Below, one piece after another: positions 1 through 9,600 of a stretch of DNA of 64,000 nt (positions are counted from its first letter, which is position 1; every line of letters starts with the position of its first letter). The notes beneath the pieces were generated by a model. It saw nothing but the letters and a program-made list of their open reading frames with translations. It was not told where the DNA came from and ran no database searches. Made by a program: the position numbers and the translations under genes. Origin of the DNA: Dyella lutea (lineage in GTDB: Bacteria; Pseudomonadota; Gammaproteobacteria; Xanthomonadales; Rhodanobacteraceae). The stretch is taken from assembly GCF_024158035.1 (NCBI RefSeq), contig NZ_JAMZEK010000002.1, forward strand, positions 930,001 through 994,000, read 5' to 3'.

Positions 1-80
1 TGGTTGGAGACGAAGCGCAGCCAGAAGCCCAGATGGGCTTCCAGCGGGGAAACGGGAGTTCCGGATGAGCGGGCGGCCAT
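1..80 (-). CDS. MarR-family transcriptional regulator, N-terminal fragment
   Basis: Only the first 26 codons lie in the window; the gene continues to the left. The start is the ATG whose complement is at 78-80. The readable residues include SPLEAHLGFWLRFVSN, which closely resembles the amino-terminal helix of MarR-type winged-helix repressors. An AGGG ribosome site lies about 8 bases upstream, inside one of two palindromes that precede the gene. A strong promoter covers the second palindrome, so autorepression is the natural inference. The family assignment rests on this short stretch and the upstream operator layout; the DNA-binding domain itself is outside the window. Confidence 0.72.
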   Translation of the reverse strand, partial: MAARSSGTPVSPLEAHLGFWLRFVSN

Positions 81-84
81 GAGT

Positions 85-125
85 GTTTCCCTGGAAACTT
101 GTTGCAGCGTAGTTTCCTTGGAAAC
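85..125. promoter_or_regulatory. Two identical-consensus palindromic operators (GTTTCCNNGGAAAC)
   Basis: GTTTCCCTGGAAAC (85-98) and GTTTCCTTGGAAAC (112-125) are two perfect 14-bp palindromes whose centres are 27 bp apart. The distal copy lies between the -35 and -10 of the leftward promoter; the proximal copy covers the ribosome site of the MarR-type gene. This is the arrangement expected of an autorepressed MarR regulator. The binding protein is inferred. Confidence 0.7.
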
Positions 126-135
126 CCGATGTCAA
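106..135 (-). promoter_or_regulatory. Promoter of the MarR-type gene
   Basis: Read on the minus strand, a consensus TTGACA (135-130) is followed after 18 bases by TACGCT (111-106). The spacer contains the GTTTCC palindrome at 112-125, so a bound repressor would occlude RNA polymerase. Confidence 0.6.
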
Positions 136-454
136 CCGGAGAGAGTCGCGGATGCGTGGGGCCGTCGCCGGCCCAGGGGAACATCGCGCGCGGCCGTCTT
201 GCTGCGGCAGGGCCAGGGCCCGCGAATGCTCTTCGCGGGCGACGATTCCACGGCAAGGACCACGAGGCGGTCGGAGGATCGCCGTGCCGGCCTCGACGCT
301 GGCGGTGCACAGTCTTCCCTCCGGGCCGGACCTGCGGTCCTGCGCCCCGGTTCGGCGGTGAATCGACCGTGCTAGCTTTCCCCGGTGGCGCGTCATACGG
401 GCTGCTTCCGCGAAGTTCCAGACGCGCCTGCCCCTTCGAGACAAGGTGAACCCC
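126..454. other. Intergenic region ahead of the aminotransferase
   Basis: Beyond the -35 box of the leftward gene I see no supported gene. The short open frames here have no recognisable family or ribosome site. The stretch presumably holds the promoter of the aminotransferase at 455, but no convincing -35/-10 pair was found. Confidence 0.5.
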
Positions 455-1588
455 ATGCAGACTGACCCGTCTTCCAGCGTCGACCCGAATGGCCTGCGCG
501 AGTACTCGGTGGTGTTCACCGACCGCGCGCTCAACCACATGTCGCAGCGCTTCCAGCACGTGATGCGCGATCTGTCGGCGCGTCTGAAGACGGTTTACCG
601 AGCGTACGCCGTGGCGCTGGTGCCCGGGGGTGGCACGGCGGGGATGGAGGCGGTGGCGCGGCAGTTTGCGCAGGGCAGGGACGTGCTGGTGATCCGCAAC
701 GGGTGGTTCAGCTATCGCTGGAGCCAGATCCTCGAGGTCGGCGGGATGGCCGCGCGGGAGGCGGTGCTCAAGGCCCGCCCGGCGCATGCCGCGCACCAGG
801 CGCCGTTTGCGCCGCCGCCGATCGACGAGGTGGTCGCCGCCATCGCCGAACACACGCCGGATGTGGTGTTCGCGCCACACGTGGAAACGTCGTGCGGCAT
901 GCTGCTGCCGGATGACTACCTGCAGCGTGTAGCGGCAGCCGTCCATGCGCATGGTGGCCTGTTCGTGCTCGACTGCATTGCCAGCGGCGCGCTGTGGGTG
1001 GACATGCAGCAAATCGGCGTGGATGTGCTGATCTCCGCGCCGCAGAAGACCTGGAGCTCGACCCCGTGCGCCGCGATGGTGATGCTGTCGGCCGAGGCCG
1101 AGTCGCGCCTGGGCAGCACGCAGAGCTCCAGTTTCACCCTGGACCTGGCCAGGTGGCGAAGCATCATGGCGGCCTACGAGAACGGCGGTTTCGCTTATCA
1201 CGCCACACTCCCCACCGATGCGCTGGCGCAGCTACGCGATGCGATGGTCGAGACCATGGGCATGGGGCTGGAACAGGCGCGCGATGCCCAGCTCGAGCTG
1301 GGCAGGAAGGTGCGTGCGGTGCTGGCCGGCCGCGGGTTTCCCTCCGTCGCCGCCGAGGGCTTCCAGGCGCCCGGCGTGGTGGTGAGCTATACCGACGATG
1401 ACGCCATCCACAAGGGCAGCGCGTTCGTCGCCCAGGGGCTGCAGATCGCCGCCGGCACGCCGCTGGCCTGCGACGAGCCGGCGGACTTCAAGACCTTCCG
1501 CATCGGCCTGTTCGGGCTGGACAAGCTCAGGGATGTGGACGGCACGGTGGGACGGCTGGCCGAGGCGCTGGCGCACATACCGGGTTGA
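455..1588 (+). CDS. Class V PLP-dependent aminotransferase (serine-pyruvate / alanine-glyoxylate aminotransferase type)
   Basis: A 377-residue cytosolic fold-type I PLP enzyme. The phosphate-cup region VPGGGTAGMEA is near residue 50, the Asp of VLDCIASGALW should bind the pyridine nitrogen, and SAPQKTWSSTP carries the Schiff-base lysine. The family transfers amino groups between small amino and 2-oxo acids, typically serine or alanine to glyoxylate or pyruvate; the substrate cannot be read from sequence. I chose ATG 455 because AAGG lies 8 bases upstream; a GTG at 446 is possible. It stands alone between divergent and convergent neighbours. The N-terminus begins close to the cofactor loop and is shorter than in typical AGXT proteins. 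Confidence 0.85.
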   Translation: MQTDPSSSVDPNGLREYSVVFTDRALNHMSQRFQHVMRDLSARLKTVYRAYAVALVPGGGTAGMEAVARQFAQGRDVLVIRNGWFSYRWSQILEVGGMAAREAVLKARPAHAAHQAPFAPPPIDEVVAAIAEHTPDVVFAPHVETSCGMLLPDDYLQRVAAAVHAHGGLFVLDCIASGALWVDMQQIGVDVLISAPQKTWSSTPCAAMVMLSAEAESRLGSTQSSSFTLDLARWRSIMAAYENGGFAYHATLPTDALAQLRDAMVETMGMGLEQARDAQLELGRKVRAVLAGRGFPSVAAEGFQAPGVVVSYTDDDAIHKGSAFVAQGLQIAAGTPLACDEPADFKTFRIGLFGLDKLRDVDGTVGRLAEALAHIPG

Positions 1589-1735
1589 TGGTGCGCCCGC
1601 GCAGCCGTTCCCGGTGGCGCTAGCCCGCTTTATCCGTACGGCCTGCTCCTGGCGTAGCGAGCCGGGGCCCGCGCGCTGCGCGTCGTCGTCGCGGCACGCA
1701 GGACATTTCATGTTCGACATCGACCGGTCACGACC

Positions 1736-2695
1736 TCAGTGGTCCCGGGTCCACACCGCGACATAGTCCACCAGCATGGGATGGCCGGGCTGGGTCGCTG
1801 CCGTCGGGGTAGTCACGGGCGCCGCCAGGCGGTCCGGAAACTCGCCTCCCATGGCCACGTTGAGGATCAGGAACATGCCGTCGGGTGCGCTCATGCGCTG
1901 CCACGTGGCCGCGGGGAGCTGGTCCTGGCGCAGGGTGTGATAGAGCTGTCCGTCGACGTACCAGCGCAGCACCTGCGGGCTCGCGCGGCGGTCCCATTCC
2001 ACCGCATAGGTGTGGAACGCCGCCTGGCAGCGGGTATCGGGGCAGGGTGCATCGGCCGACAGGCCATGTTTCTCGGTGCACGGTCCGCCCGGCGACACGC
2101 CGCAGTGCAGGGTGCCCCATGCGCGGTTCACGCCGTTGACGTTTTCCACGATGTCGACTTCGCCGACCGCCGGCCAGTCCAGGCGCTGCCGGAACGTGTG
2201 TCCGAGCATCCAGAAGGCGGGCCAGTAGCCGAGTGCCGCCGGCCCCTGCACATCGGGCATGCGGATGCGCGCCTCGACTCTCAGCAAGCCACCCGCCGGT
2301 GGGTGGAAATCGGCCTGATGGGTCTCGATGCGGGCGGAGGTCCATTGTCCCCGGGCGTCGCGCAGCGGCGTGATGCGCAGATGGCCTTTGCCGTCGAGGC
2401 TGACATTCGCGGGGCTGGCGGTGTTTGCCTCGACCTCATGGGTGCCCCAGTTGTTTCCTTCCGCGCCGGGGTACCCGTGGCCCAGGTCGAAGCGCCAGCG
2501 GGTCGACGCGGGCAGCTGTCCGGCCGGTCCGTTGAAGTCGTCCGCGAACTGCAGCGCCCAGCCGTGCCGCTGCGGCACCTCGGCGCGCACCGCCAGCGCG
2601 GGCAAGAGCAGCAGCGCGATGGCGAGCCTGGACAGGTGCTTGCCGATGAAGCCGCGCTGCAGGTGGGCACGCCGAGTTCTTGTCAGTGTTTGCAT
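1736..2695 (-). CDS. Secreted GH16 family endo-beta-glucanase (laminarinase-like)
   Basis: A 319-residue protein with an N-terminal signal peptide (hydrophobic core LAIALLLLPALAV, cleavage near AVRA) and one GH16 beta-jelly-roll domain. The catalytic motif ExDxxE is GEVDIVEN, with E179 as nucleophile, D181 as helper and E184 as acid/base, as in bacterial beta-1,3- and mixed-linkage glucanases. The start at 2695 has GGAG 6 bases upstream; an ATG at 2707 lacks a ribosome site. It is the last gene of the leftward beta-glucan cluster, 101 bp after the GH3 gene. Its likely job is to cut beta-glucan into oligosaccharides outside the cell or in the periplasm. No carbohydrate-binding module is visible. 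Confidence 0.88.
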   Translation of the reverse strand: MQTLTRTRRAHLQRGFIGKHLSRLAIALLLLPALAVRAEVPQRHGWALQFADDFNGPAGQLPASTRWRFDLGHGYPGAEGNNWGTHEVEANTASPANVSLDGKGHLRITPLRDARGQWTSARIETHQADFHPPAGGLLRVEARIRMPDVQGPAALGYWPAFWMLGHTFRQRLDWPAVGEVDIVENVNGVNRAWGTLHCGVSPGGPCTEKHGLSADAPCPDTRCQAAFHTYAVEWDRRASPQVLRWYVDGQLYHTLRQDQLPAATWQRMSAPDGMFLILNVAMGGEFPDRLAAPVTTPTAATQPGHPMLVDYVAVWTRDH

Positions 2696-2796
2696 TCGAT
2701 GCTCCATCGATGGGCGAGTGCCGATGCCGTGGATGCCCTGGCCGTCCGGTGGGCAGGTCTTTCCATGCACGCGGGAGGTAGTTGTCGTGTCGATGT

Positions 2797-5061
2797 CTAG
2801 CCGCGGCTCGCGAGGCAGGGCTGTGCCTCTCCCTGCGGCGCGGCGTCCGCCGGCCACTCGGCCTTCGGCAGCGTGATGGTGCCTTCGCCCTGGAAGTCCG
2901 TCGCTGAGTGCCCCAGTTGCAGCACGTAGCTGCCGGCCGGTCGCAGCCAGCGTTGATGGACCTCGTCGAAGCGGGTGAGCCGGCGCGGGTCGGCCACCAC
3001 CTGAAGGCGGGCGGACTGCCCCGGCGCCAGGCTCACCCGGCACCACCCCGCCAGCCGCCGCACTTCGCCGCTGCCCGGCAGGGTCACATACAACTGCGGT
3101 ACGTCCACGCCACGACGCGCGCCGCGGTTGCTCACCGTGAAGGAGGCTTGCACGCGGCCATGCACACGGCGTACCGCGAAGTCGCTGTAGGAGAAGTGGG
3201 TGTAGCCCAGGCCGTAGCCGAACGGGAACAGCGGGGCGGTGCCCTGGCGCTGGTACCAGCGGTAACCGACGTCGGCCCCTTCGATGTCGTAGTTCACGCG
3301 CTGGTCCGGTTGGCCGTGTGGCGGCAGGCCGATGGCGGCCAGGCCGGCCCCCGGGATCTGCGGGCGCGGCAGTTGCGTCTCGTCGCGCGGCCAGCTCACC
3401 GGCAGGCGGCCGGAGGGATCGGCTTCGCCGTACAGCAGCCGGGCGATGGCCTCGCCACCGGCGGCGCCGGGATACCACGCGTCCAGGACCGCACCGACCT
3501 GGTCCAGCCACGGCAGGGCGACCGGGCCGTTGTTCTCCAGCACCACCACGGTATGCGGATTGGCGCGGGCGACGGCGGCCACCAGCGCATCCTGGTTGTC
3601 GGGCAGGCGCAGGGTCGGCGAGTCGAAACTCTCGGCTGCCCACTGCTCGACGAAGACGACCGCCACGGCCGACTGCGCGGCCAGCCGGGCCGCGGCGGCG
3701 ATGTCGCTGCCGTCGGCGTAAACGACCTTGCCTTGCGCGCGACGCGCGATCGCCGCCAGCGGCGCGGACGGCTGGTAGATGCGCGGGCCGGGCCACGCCG
3801 ACGGCGGCAGGCCGGGCACCGCATTGCCCTCGGGCGACTGCACCGCGGAGGAGCCGCCGCCGGTGAGCACGCCCTTGTCGGCGTGACCGCCGATCACCGC
3901 GACCGACTGCGAGGCCGCCAGCGGCAGTAGGTCTGCCTGGTTGCGCAGCAGCACCGCGCCGGCTTCCTCGGCCTGCTGCGCCACCTTGCGATCGGCGGTG
4001 AAGTCGATCGGGGCGGGCGCGGCCGGATGGTCGATCACGCCATCGGCGAACAGGCTGCGCAGGATGCGTCGCGCCATGTCGTCGATGCGCGATTGCGGCA
4101 CCTGGCCGGAGGCGACCGCGGCACGCAGCGGCCGGTCGAAGTACACCTGATTGTCGAAGGTTTCCCCGGCCGATTCCTGGTCCAGCCCGGCCAGCGCAGC
4201 CTTGGCAGCACTGTGCACCGCGCCCCAGTCCGACATGACGAAGCCTGGGTAGTGCCAGTCGTGCTTGAGCACCGTATTGAGCAGCCAGTCGTCTTCGCAG
4301 GTGTAGACCGTGTTGAGGCGGTTGTAGGAGCACATCACGGAGCCGGGATGTCCGGTGTCGATGGCGATCTCGAAGGCCAGCAGGTCCGACTCGCGTGCCG
4401 CGCTGCGGCTGATATCCGCGCTGAGGGTGTTGCGCGCGGTTTCCAGGTCGTTGAGCGCGTAGTGCTTCACAGTGGAAACGAGATGCTCGCTCTGGATGCC
4501 CGCGATGGCGTTGCCGACGATCAGACCGGTCAGCAGCGGATCCTCGCCGGCGTATTCGAAGTTGCGGCCGTTGCGCGGGTCGCGCACCAGGTCCGCGCCA
4601 CCGGCGAGCATGATGTTGAAGCCGCGGTGGTGCGCCTCGCGGGCGATCATGGCGCCCCCGGCGTAGGCCAGGGCGGGGGCGAAACTGGCGGCGGTGGCCA
4701 GTCCCGACGGCAGCGCGGTCGCTCCCGCACTGAGCGGCTTGGCCACGCCAAGCCCGGCATCGCTCTCCTGCAGTGCCGGCAGTCCCAGCCGCGACAGTGC
4801 GGGTTGGTAACCGGCCGAGCCCAGCGCGCCGGCGGGCATCGGATGGCCGTTGTTCGCGTCACCGAACTCGGTGCGGATCAGCTGGAACTTCTCGTCCTGG
4901 GTCATCGCCTTGAGCACGAGCGCCGCTCGCTGGTCCGGCGTCAGCCGGGTATTCATCCATGGCCGCTGCGTGGCGACCGGGGCGTCGGCAGCGCCTGCAC
5001 TCGCGCAGAGCAGCAGCGTCATGCCGATGAAGGTGGCGAGGTAGGTCTTGGTGAGGGTCAT
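2797..5061 (-). CDS. Periplasmic GH3 family beta-glucosidase
   Basis: A 754-residue exported protein (signal MTLTKTYLATFIGMTLLLCASAGA). The GH3 N-terminal barrel contains KHYALND (K199/H200) and GFVMSDWGAVH, in which D278 is the retaining nucleophile. The alpha/beta sandwich domain and a C-terminal fibronectin-III-like domain (FPFGYGLGYTHFSYSD onward) follow, the usual three-part order of secreted beta-glucosidases. The gene lies 100 bp after the six-hairpin gene and 101 bp before the GH16 gene. It should release glucose from the oligosaccharides made by the GH16 enzyme and imported by the TonB receptor. Start ATG 5061 is set by the signal peptide; the ribosome site is weak (AGCGAG). Confidence 0.9.
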   Translation of the reverse strand: MTLTKTYLATFIGMTLLLCASAGAADAPVATQRPWMNTRLTPDQRAALVLKAMTQDEKFQLIRTEFGDANNGHPMPAGALGSAGYQPALSRLGLPALQESDAGLGVAKPLSAGATALPSGLATAASFAPALAYAGGAMIAREAHHRGFNIMLAGGADLVRDPRNGRNFEYAGEDPLLTGLIVGNAIAGIQSEHLVSTVKHYALNDLETARNTLSADISRSAARESDLLAFEIAIDTGHPGSVMCSYNRLNTVYTCEDDWLLNTVLKHDWHYPGFVMSDWGAVHSAAKAALAGLDQESAGETFDNQVYFDRPLRAAVASGQVPQSRIDDMARRILRSLFADGVIDHPAAPAPIDFTADRKVAQQAEEAGAVLLRNQADLLPLAASQSVAVIGGHADKGVLTGGGSSAVQSPEGNAVPGLPPSAWPGPRIYQPSAPLAAIARRAQGKVVYADGSDIAAAARLAAQSAVAVVFVEQWAAESFDSPTLRLPDNQDALVAAVARANPHTVVVLENNGPVALPWLDQVGAVLDAWYPGAAGGEAIARLLYGEADPSGRLPVSWPRDETQLPRPQIPGAGLAAIGLPPHGQPDQRVNYDIEGADVGYRWYQRQGTAPLFPFGYGLGYTHFSYSDFAVRRVHGRVQASFTVSNRGARRGVDVPQLYVTLPGSGEVRRLAGWCRVSLAPGQSARLQVVADPRRLTRFDEVHQRWLRPAGSYVLQLGHSATDFQGEGTITLPKAEWPADAAPQGEAQPCLASRG

Positions 5062-5161
5062 GATCGGCTCGCTTGGGTGATCGGTGGGGTGTGGGCTTGG
5101 GCGACGCGGGCAGCACCGTGCGATGGCTGTCCCGATGGACGGACTGCCGCGAAGGTGGCGC

Positions 5162-6436
5162 TCATGAAGCGCCTGCGTAGGGGTTGCGATTGAAGGCGGC
5201 CAGCACCGCCCACGCGGTGGCCGCAAGGCAGGGTTGGTGGCGGTACCAGGCGTACACGGCGCGGATGCGCGGCTCACGCGAGGCGTAGAGAAAGCCGCCA
5301 GGGGACACCTGTCGCGCGATCGTGTCGAACAGCGGATCGGCTTCGGTCGCTGCGCCTGCCTGTCGATAGACGAGCGCCGCCTGGGCGGTGCCCTCGGTCC
5401 ACATGCCGTCGCGCGCGTCGGTGAAGGCGAAGCCGCCGCGGACCGCGTTGGCCTGCTCGACCCAGTGGATGGCGCGTCGCCAGGGCTTCGGGGCTTGCGG
5501 CAGAAGCTGGGCCCACAGCTGCACATCCAGTGCAGAGGGCGCGCGCAGGGACGTGACGCCATCGGCAGCGGTGCCCATCCAGAAATGCCCGCTGGCCGCA
5601 TCCCATTGCGCGTCCACGAAGTGCCGGGCGCGTGCGGCCTGGGCGCGCCACTCTCCGCCCGGTGCATTGATGTGAGCGAGCCAGTCGAACAGGGCGGCAA
5701 GGTCGATGTTGTGTTCGGTCGATTTCCACAGCGCCGGCCGCGGATGCAGCAGATAGGATTCGATCCCGCCGTTGAAACCGCCCGCGCCGCGCTGATCCGA
5801 TGCATGGGCGACGACCCACTGGGCCAGGCGCACCGCCGCGTCGCGCCAGCGCACCTCGCCCCGGGCGTCGTACAGCGCCAGCAGCGCCAGCGCCGTCCAC
5901 GCGACATTGCCGCATGAACTGCCGTCCTGGTAGGCACCGGAATACCGGTCCGCAGCCTTGACCCAGTATCCCCGCCGCGCGTCCCACCATCCGTTGGACT
6001 GAGGTTGCGCACCGCGCACCGGACCGGCGAGATAGGCATCGCGCAGTCGCGTGCCGTGCATTGCCGCCATCCGCAGGGCTTCGCCGATGCGCGCGGCCTG
6101 CAGGGGCTTGTGGCACGCGAGCAAGGCGATCACGGCAAGCGCGTTGTCGTAGGTGAATGCCGCCGCATGCAGCGGAGGGTCGGCCGGCGCACCGCGGCCG
6201 GCGGGTGCGTCGTAGCTGCGCAGCAACAGCGGGCCGCTGCCGTCTGTCGCGTCGACACGTGCCGCCATGGCCGTGCAGCTGAGGCTGGCGACATGCCGGG
6301 CCGATATGGGCGGCTGGGTCTGCGCGTTGGCGCGAACCGCCGGCAGCAGCGCTGAGGCGAGCATCACGCACAGGGCTGTTGCAGTCAGCGAGCGAGCTGT
6401 TCTGATGCCGGCTCTGACCGCGCCGCTTTTTATCAT
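5162..6436 (-). CDS. Exported six-hairpin glycosidase-like protein of unknown specificity
   Basis: A 424-residue protein with a signal peptide (TATALCVMLASALLPAVRANA). The mature part has repeated aromatic-rich helical hairpins such as AAFTYDNALAVIALLA, GNVAWTALALLALYDARG and STEHNIDLAALFDWLAHI, typical of (alpha/alpha)6 toroids in glycosidases and lyases. I cannot place it in a numbered GH or PL family. The conserved-looking YDN and TEHN motifs are candidate acid and substrate-contact residues. It sits between the TonB receptor and the GH3 gene, which suggests a role on the same glycan. Start ATG 6436 has AGGGA 8 bases upstream. A non-catalytic helical protein remains possible. Confidence 0.6.
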   Translation of the reverse strand: MIKSGAVRAGIRTARSLTATALCVMLASALLPAVRANAQTQPPISARHVASLSCTAMAARVDATDGSGPLLLRSYDAPAGRGAPADPPLHAAAFTYDNALAVIALLACHKPLQAARIGEALRMAAMHGTRLRDAYLAGPVRGAQPQSNGWWDARRGYWVKAADRYSGAYQDGSSCGNVAWTALALLALYDARGEVRWRDAAVRLAQWVVAHASDQRGAGGFNGGIESYLLHPRPALWKSTEHNIDLAALFDWLAHINAPGGEWRAQAARARHFVDAQWDAASGHFWMGTAADGVTSLRAPSALDVQLWAQLLPQAPKPWRRAIHWVEQANAVRGGFAFTDARDGMWTEGTAQAALVYRQAGAATEADPLFDTIARQVSPGGFLYASREPRIRAVYAWYRHQPCLAATAWAVLAAFNRNPYAGAS

Positions 6437-6607
6437 GGGGAGCTTCCCTCGGCTCGATGCGAGAGGGCGACCGGTCGCGGGCAAGGCGGGTGGCCGCAGG
6501 GTATGTCCTTGCTCGGGTACGGCAACGCGCGGGCAGTTGCCACGGCTGGAATCCATCGCCGCGTCGTGGCCCGGCTCGGACCACGACGCGGGTCGTTCGA
6601 ACCGCCG

Positions 6608-9600
6608 TCAGAGATCCATTGTCAGGGTCAGGTCGTAGCGGGTGTCGAAGCGGAAGTAGCCCTTGGGTACCTGCAGGCCTTCGGTGTTGACGATTTCCCG
6701 GGTCTTGAAGGTCGAGTTGAGGATGTTGGCCGCCTGCAGCGAAACCTTCAGGTGCTTGTTGAAGGCATAGCTCAGAGAGGCATCGACCTGTCCCTGGCCC
6801 GTGGCCATCACCGGCAGGAACGGATAATCCGCCTCGGTGGCGCTGATCAGGAAGGCCGAGCGCCAGTTCCACACCACCTTGGCGTTGAACGGGCCCTTGC
6901 CGTAGTACAGACCCAGGTTGACGCTGTCGCGGGACAATTCCTGCGGCGGGAGCTTGGTCTGGTTGACGCACTGCGTCGCGGCGGCGTAGCCGTAGGCGCA
7001 GTAGTTGACCGAGCCGTAATGCATCCCGATCGGCTTGATGTAGGTGTAGTTGGCGTTGGCGCCCAGGCCGGACAGCCAGCCGGGCAGGAACGAGAAGGTC
7101 TGCTGGTACGCCAGTTCCACGCCGTGGACGCTGGCCTTCTTGTTGAGGTTGACCAGGCCCGCGGTGTAGATCTCCGGATAGGTCACGCCGTTGTTGGTGA
7201 CCGCCACGTTGACCACGCTGGTGTCGTACTGGATGGTGTTGTTGAGCTTCTTCCAGAACAGCGTTGCGGACAGCTGGCCGACGTTGGCGAAATACCATTC
7301 GGTGGTGAAGTCGAAGTTCTGCGAGGTGATGGGCTTGAGGTAGGGGTTGGTGCCGGTCTGGATGTTGCCGACGGTCGGCACGGTCAAGCCGTTGGACGGG
7401 GTATAGGGCAGCAGCCCCGATACCCCCTGGCCGGCCGCCAACGACTGCAGGCTCGGGCGGTAGATGGCCTTGGAGTAGGCGAAGCGCGAGATCAGGTCGT
7501 TGGTCCAGCCGATCGCCAGGTTGAAGCTCGGCAACACGTTGTTGTACGAGTTCGGTGCCTTGATCGGCGTAAAGGCGCCATTGGCGAAGGTGGCGTACTG
7601 CTGCTGCTCGGCCGGCGTCAGTGCGCAGAAGGTCCCGGGTGCGGCGGTTCCGCCGGAGGTCTGGATGGCGCAGTACTGCGCGATGGTGGCGCCGTTCTGT
7701 GCCAGTGCCTGGTTCGGGACGATCAGGTAGCCGGTGGCATCGTTCTGCGTGTGGATGAAGCGCACGCCCACGTTGCCGCTGATCTGCAGGTTGCTCAGGA
7801 AACTGGTGTTGTCGTTGCCGAAGTTCAGCTGCACATAGGCGGCACGGGTCTTGGTGGAGTTGGAGGAAATTTCCTGCGGCAGGTACTTGGTGCCCGGTAC
7901 GAGGCCGCTGCGCTGGTCATTGGTGTAATAGGGACTGCCCAGCGATCCGGGCGGAGCCGAGGCCAGCCACTGGGCGTTGATGCCCCGCATGATGGCGACG
8001 GCCTGGGCGAACTGCAGCGCGGGGTTCACGTTGACGTAGGGGGCGGTCACGCCGTAGTTGGTGTTGAACCCGGGCAGGTCGATGCTGACCGGCGTGGTCA
8101 CCCCCGGCGTCTGTGCACCGGTGATGACCGGTGAATACCCGCCCCAGACATAGGGCGAACTGATGTTCTGGTAGTTGAAGTTGGAGTTCTGCAGCGTTTC
8201 GCCCTGCTTGTCGTAGCGCACACCGAACTGGATCGTGTCGATGAAATCGGCGTTGACGTCGAACACGCCATCGAGGCGGAGGGCGTGCTGGTCGCCCCAG
8301 GAATGGCGGTACGCGTCCTGCGCGGCGGCATAGTAGAAATTCGCCGGATCGGCGAAATATTCCGCCGTGGTCTGCGCCGGGTTCGGGGACAGCACGCTGA
8401 TGCTGGGCACGCTGTTGCCGTGGGTGGTGATCGCCCAGTTGGCGTTGGTGAGCTGCCGGATGTAGTAGTACAGGTAGCTGTACTTCGCGGTGGTGTACTG
8501 CGCGCCGCCACTGAGGTGGAAGCTGTCGGTGGGATCCCAGGTCACCTTGAGGCTGACGTCGTTGGTGTTGTAGCGGGTGCGATAGCCGGTGGTGTCCAGC
8601 TGGGTCTGCATGCCGCCGTAGCTGGTCGGTGTGAAGCTGGTCCCCGACGGTGCCGTGGTGATGACGCCGGAGGTCATCACGCCGTTGGCGTCGTACGTCG
8701 GTGTGGTGCCGGGCAGGGGGATCGCACAGGTCGTGTAGCCGCCGAACGCGCAGGCATCCGTCGAGGCCTGCAGCGTGTGCTCGTAGGTGGTCTCGTTGTC
8801 GGAGACGCCGATCCATTGCAGCGTGGCGCCGAACTTCTTGTCCGGGCTTTGCCACTGCAGCGCCAGGTCATGGCCGAAACGCTCCGAGGTCTGGTCCTGC
8901 AGGCGCAGGTCACCGCCCACGGGAACGTAAGCGGTCTGGCCCGCGGTCAGCCCGGGGAAGGCGTCCACCACGCCGTTGGGCAGGGTGCAGCCGTTGCAGC
9001 GCTGTTGGTAGTCGACGACGGAGATCGCGTTGTCTTGCTGGGCGATCCGCCCGTATGCCGCAGCACCCAGGAAGCCGAAGCGGCCCCATTCCGTGTCGAC
9101 GTTGTGACTGAACAGCGCGGACATGTGCGGCGTGCTCTTCCTGGCCAGCGTGCCCCAGTCCGTGCCGACGCTCACCGACGCAGTGGTCGGCTTGTCGCTG
9201 TCGAACGGCTTGCGCGTGTTCATGTCGATGGTGCCGGAGATGCCGCCGTCGATCATGCTGGCGGTCTGGTTCTTGCTCACCACGACCGAGCCGATCAGCT
9301 CCGGGGCCACGGTGGAGAAGTTCAGGCCCTGGCCACCGCCTGCGGAAAACACCGAGCCGCCGTTGATCAGGGTGCTGGTGTAGGGCAGGCCCTGCAGGCT
9401 GATGTCGGTACCCTGGATCGAGAAGTGGTCGGGGTCGGCCTGGACGCCGAACGAGCTGACCGTCACGCCCGGCAGGCGCTTCAGCGCCTCGGTGACGGAG
9501 GTGTCCGGCAGCGAACTGACGTCCTGTGCCGAAATGACGTCGACCACCGTGTCGGCGTACTTCTTGATCTGCTGCGATCGGCTCAGGCTCGCGGCGTAGC

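Noticed and set aside
152-361. Small Arg-rich open frames before the aminotransferase
   Set aside because: No ribosome site, overlapping frames of biased composition, and the region carries the MarR promoter instead.
6503-8134. 543-codon open frame antisense to the TonB receptor
   Set aside because: Shadow of a strongly coding opposite strand; the composition is typical of antisense translations and no domain is visible.
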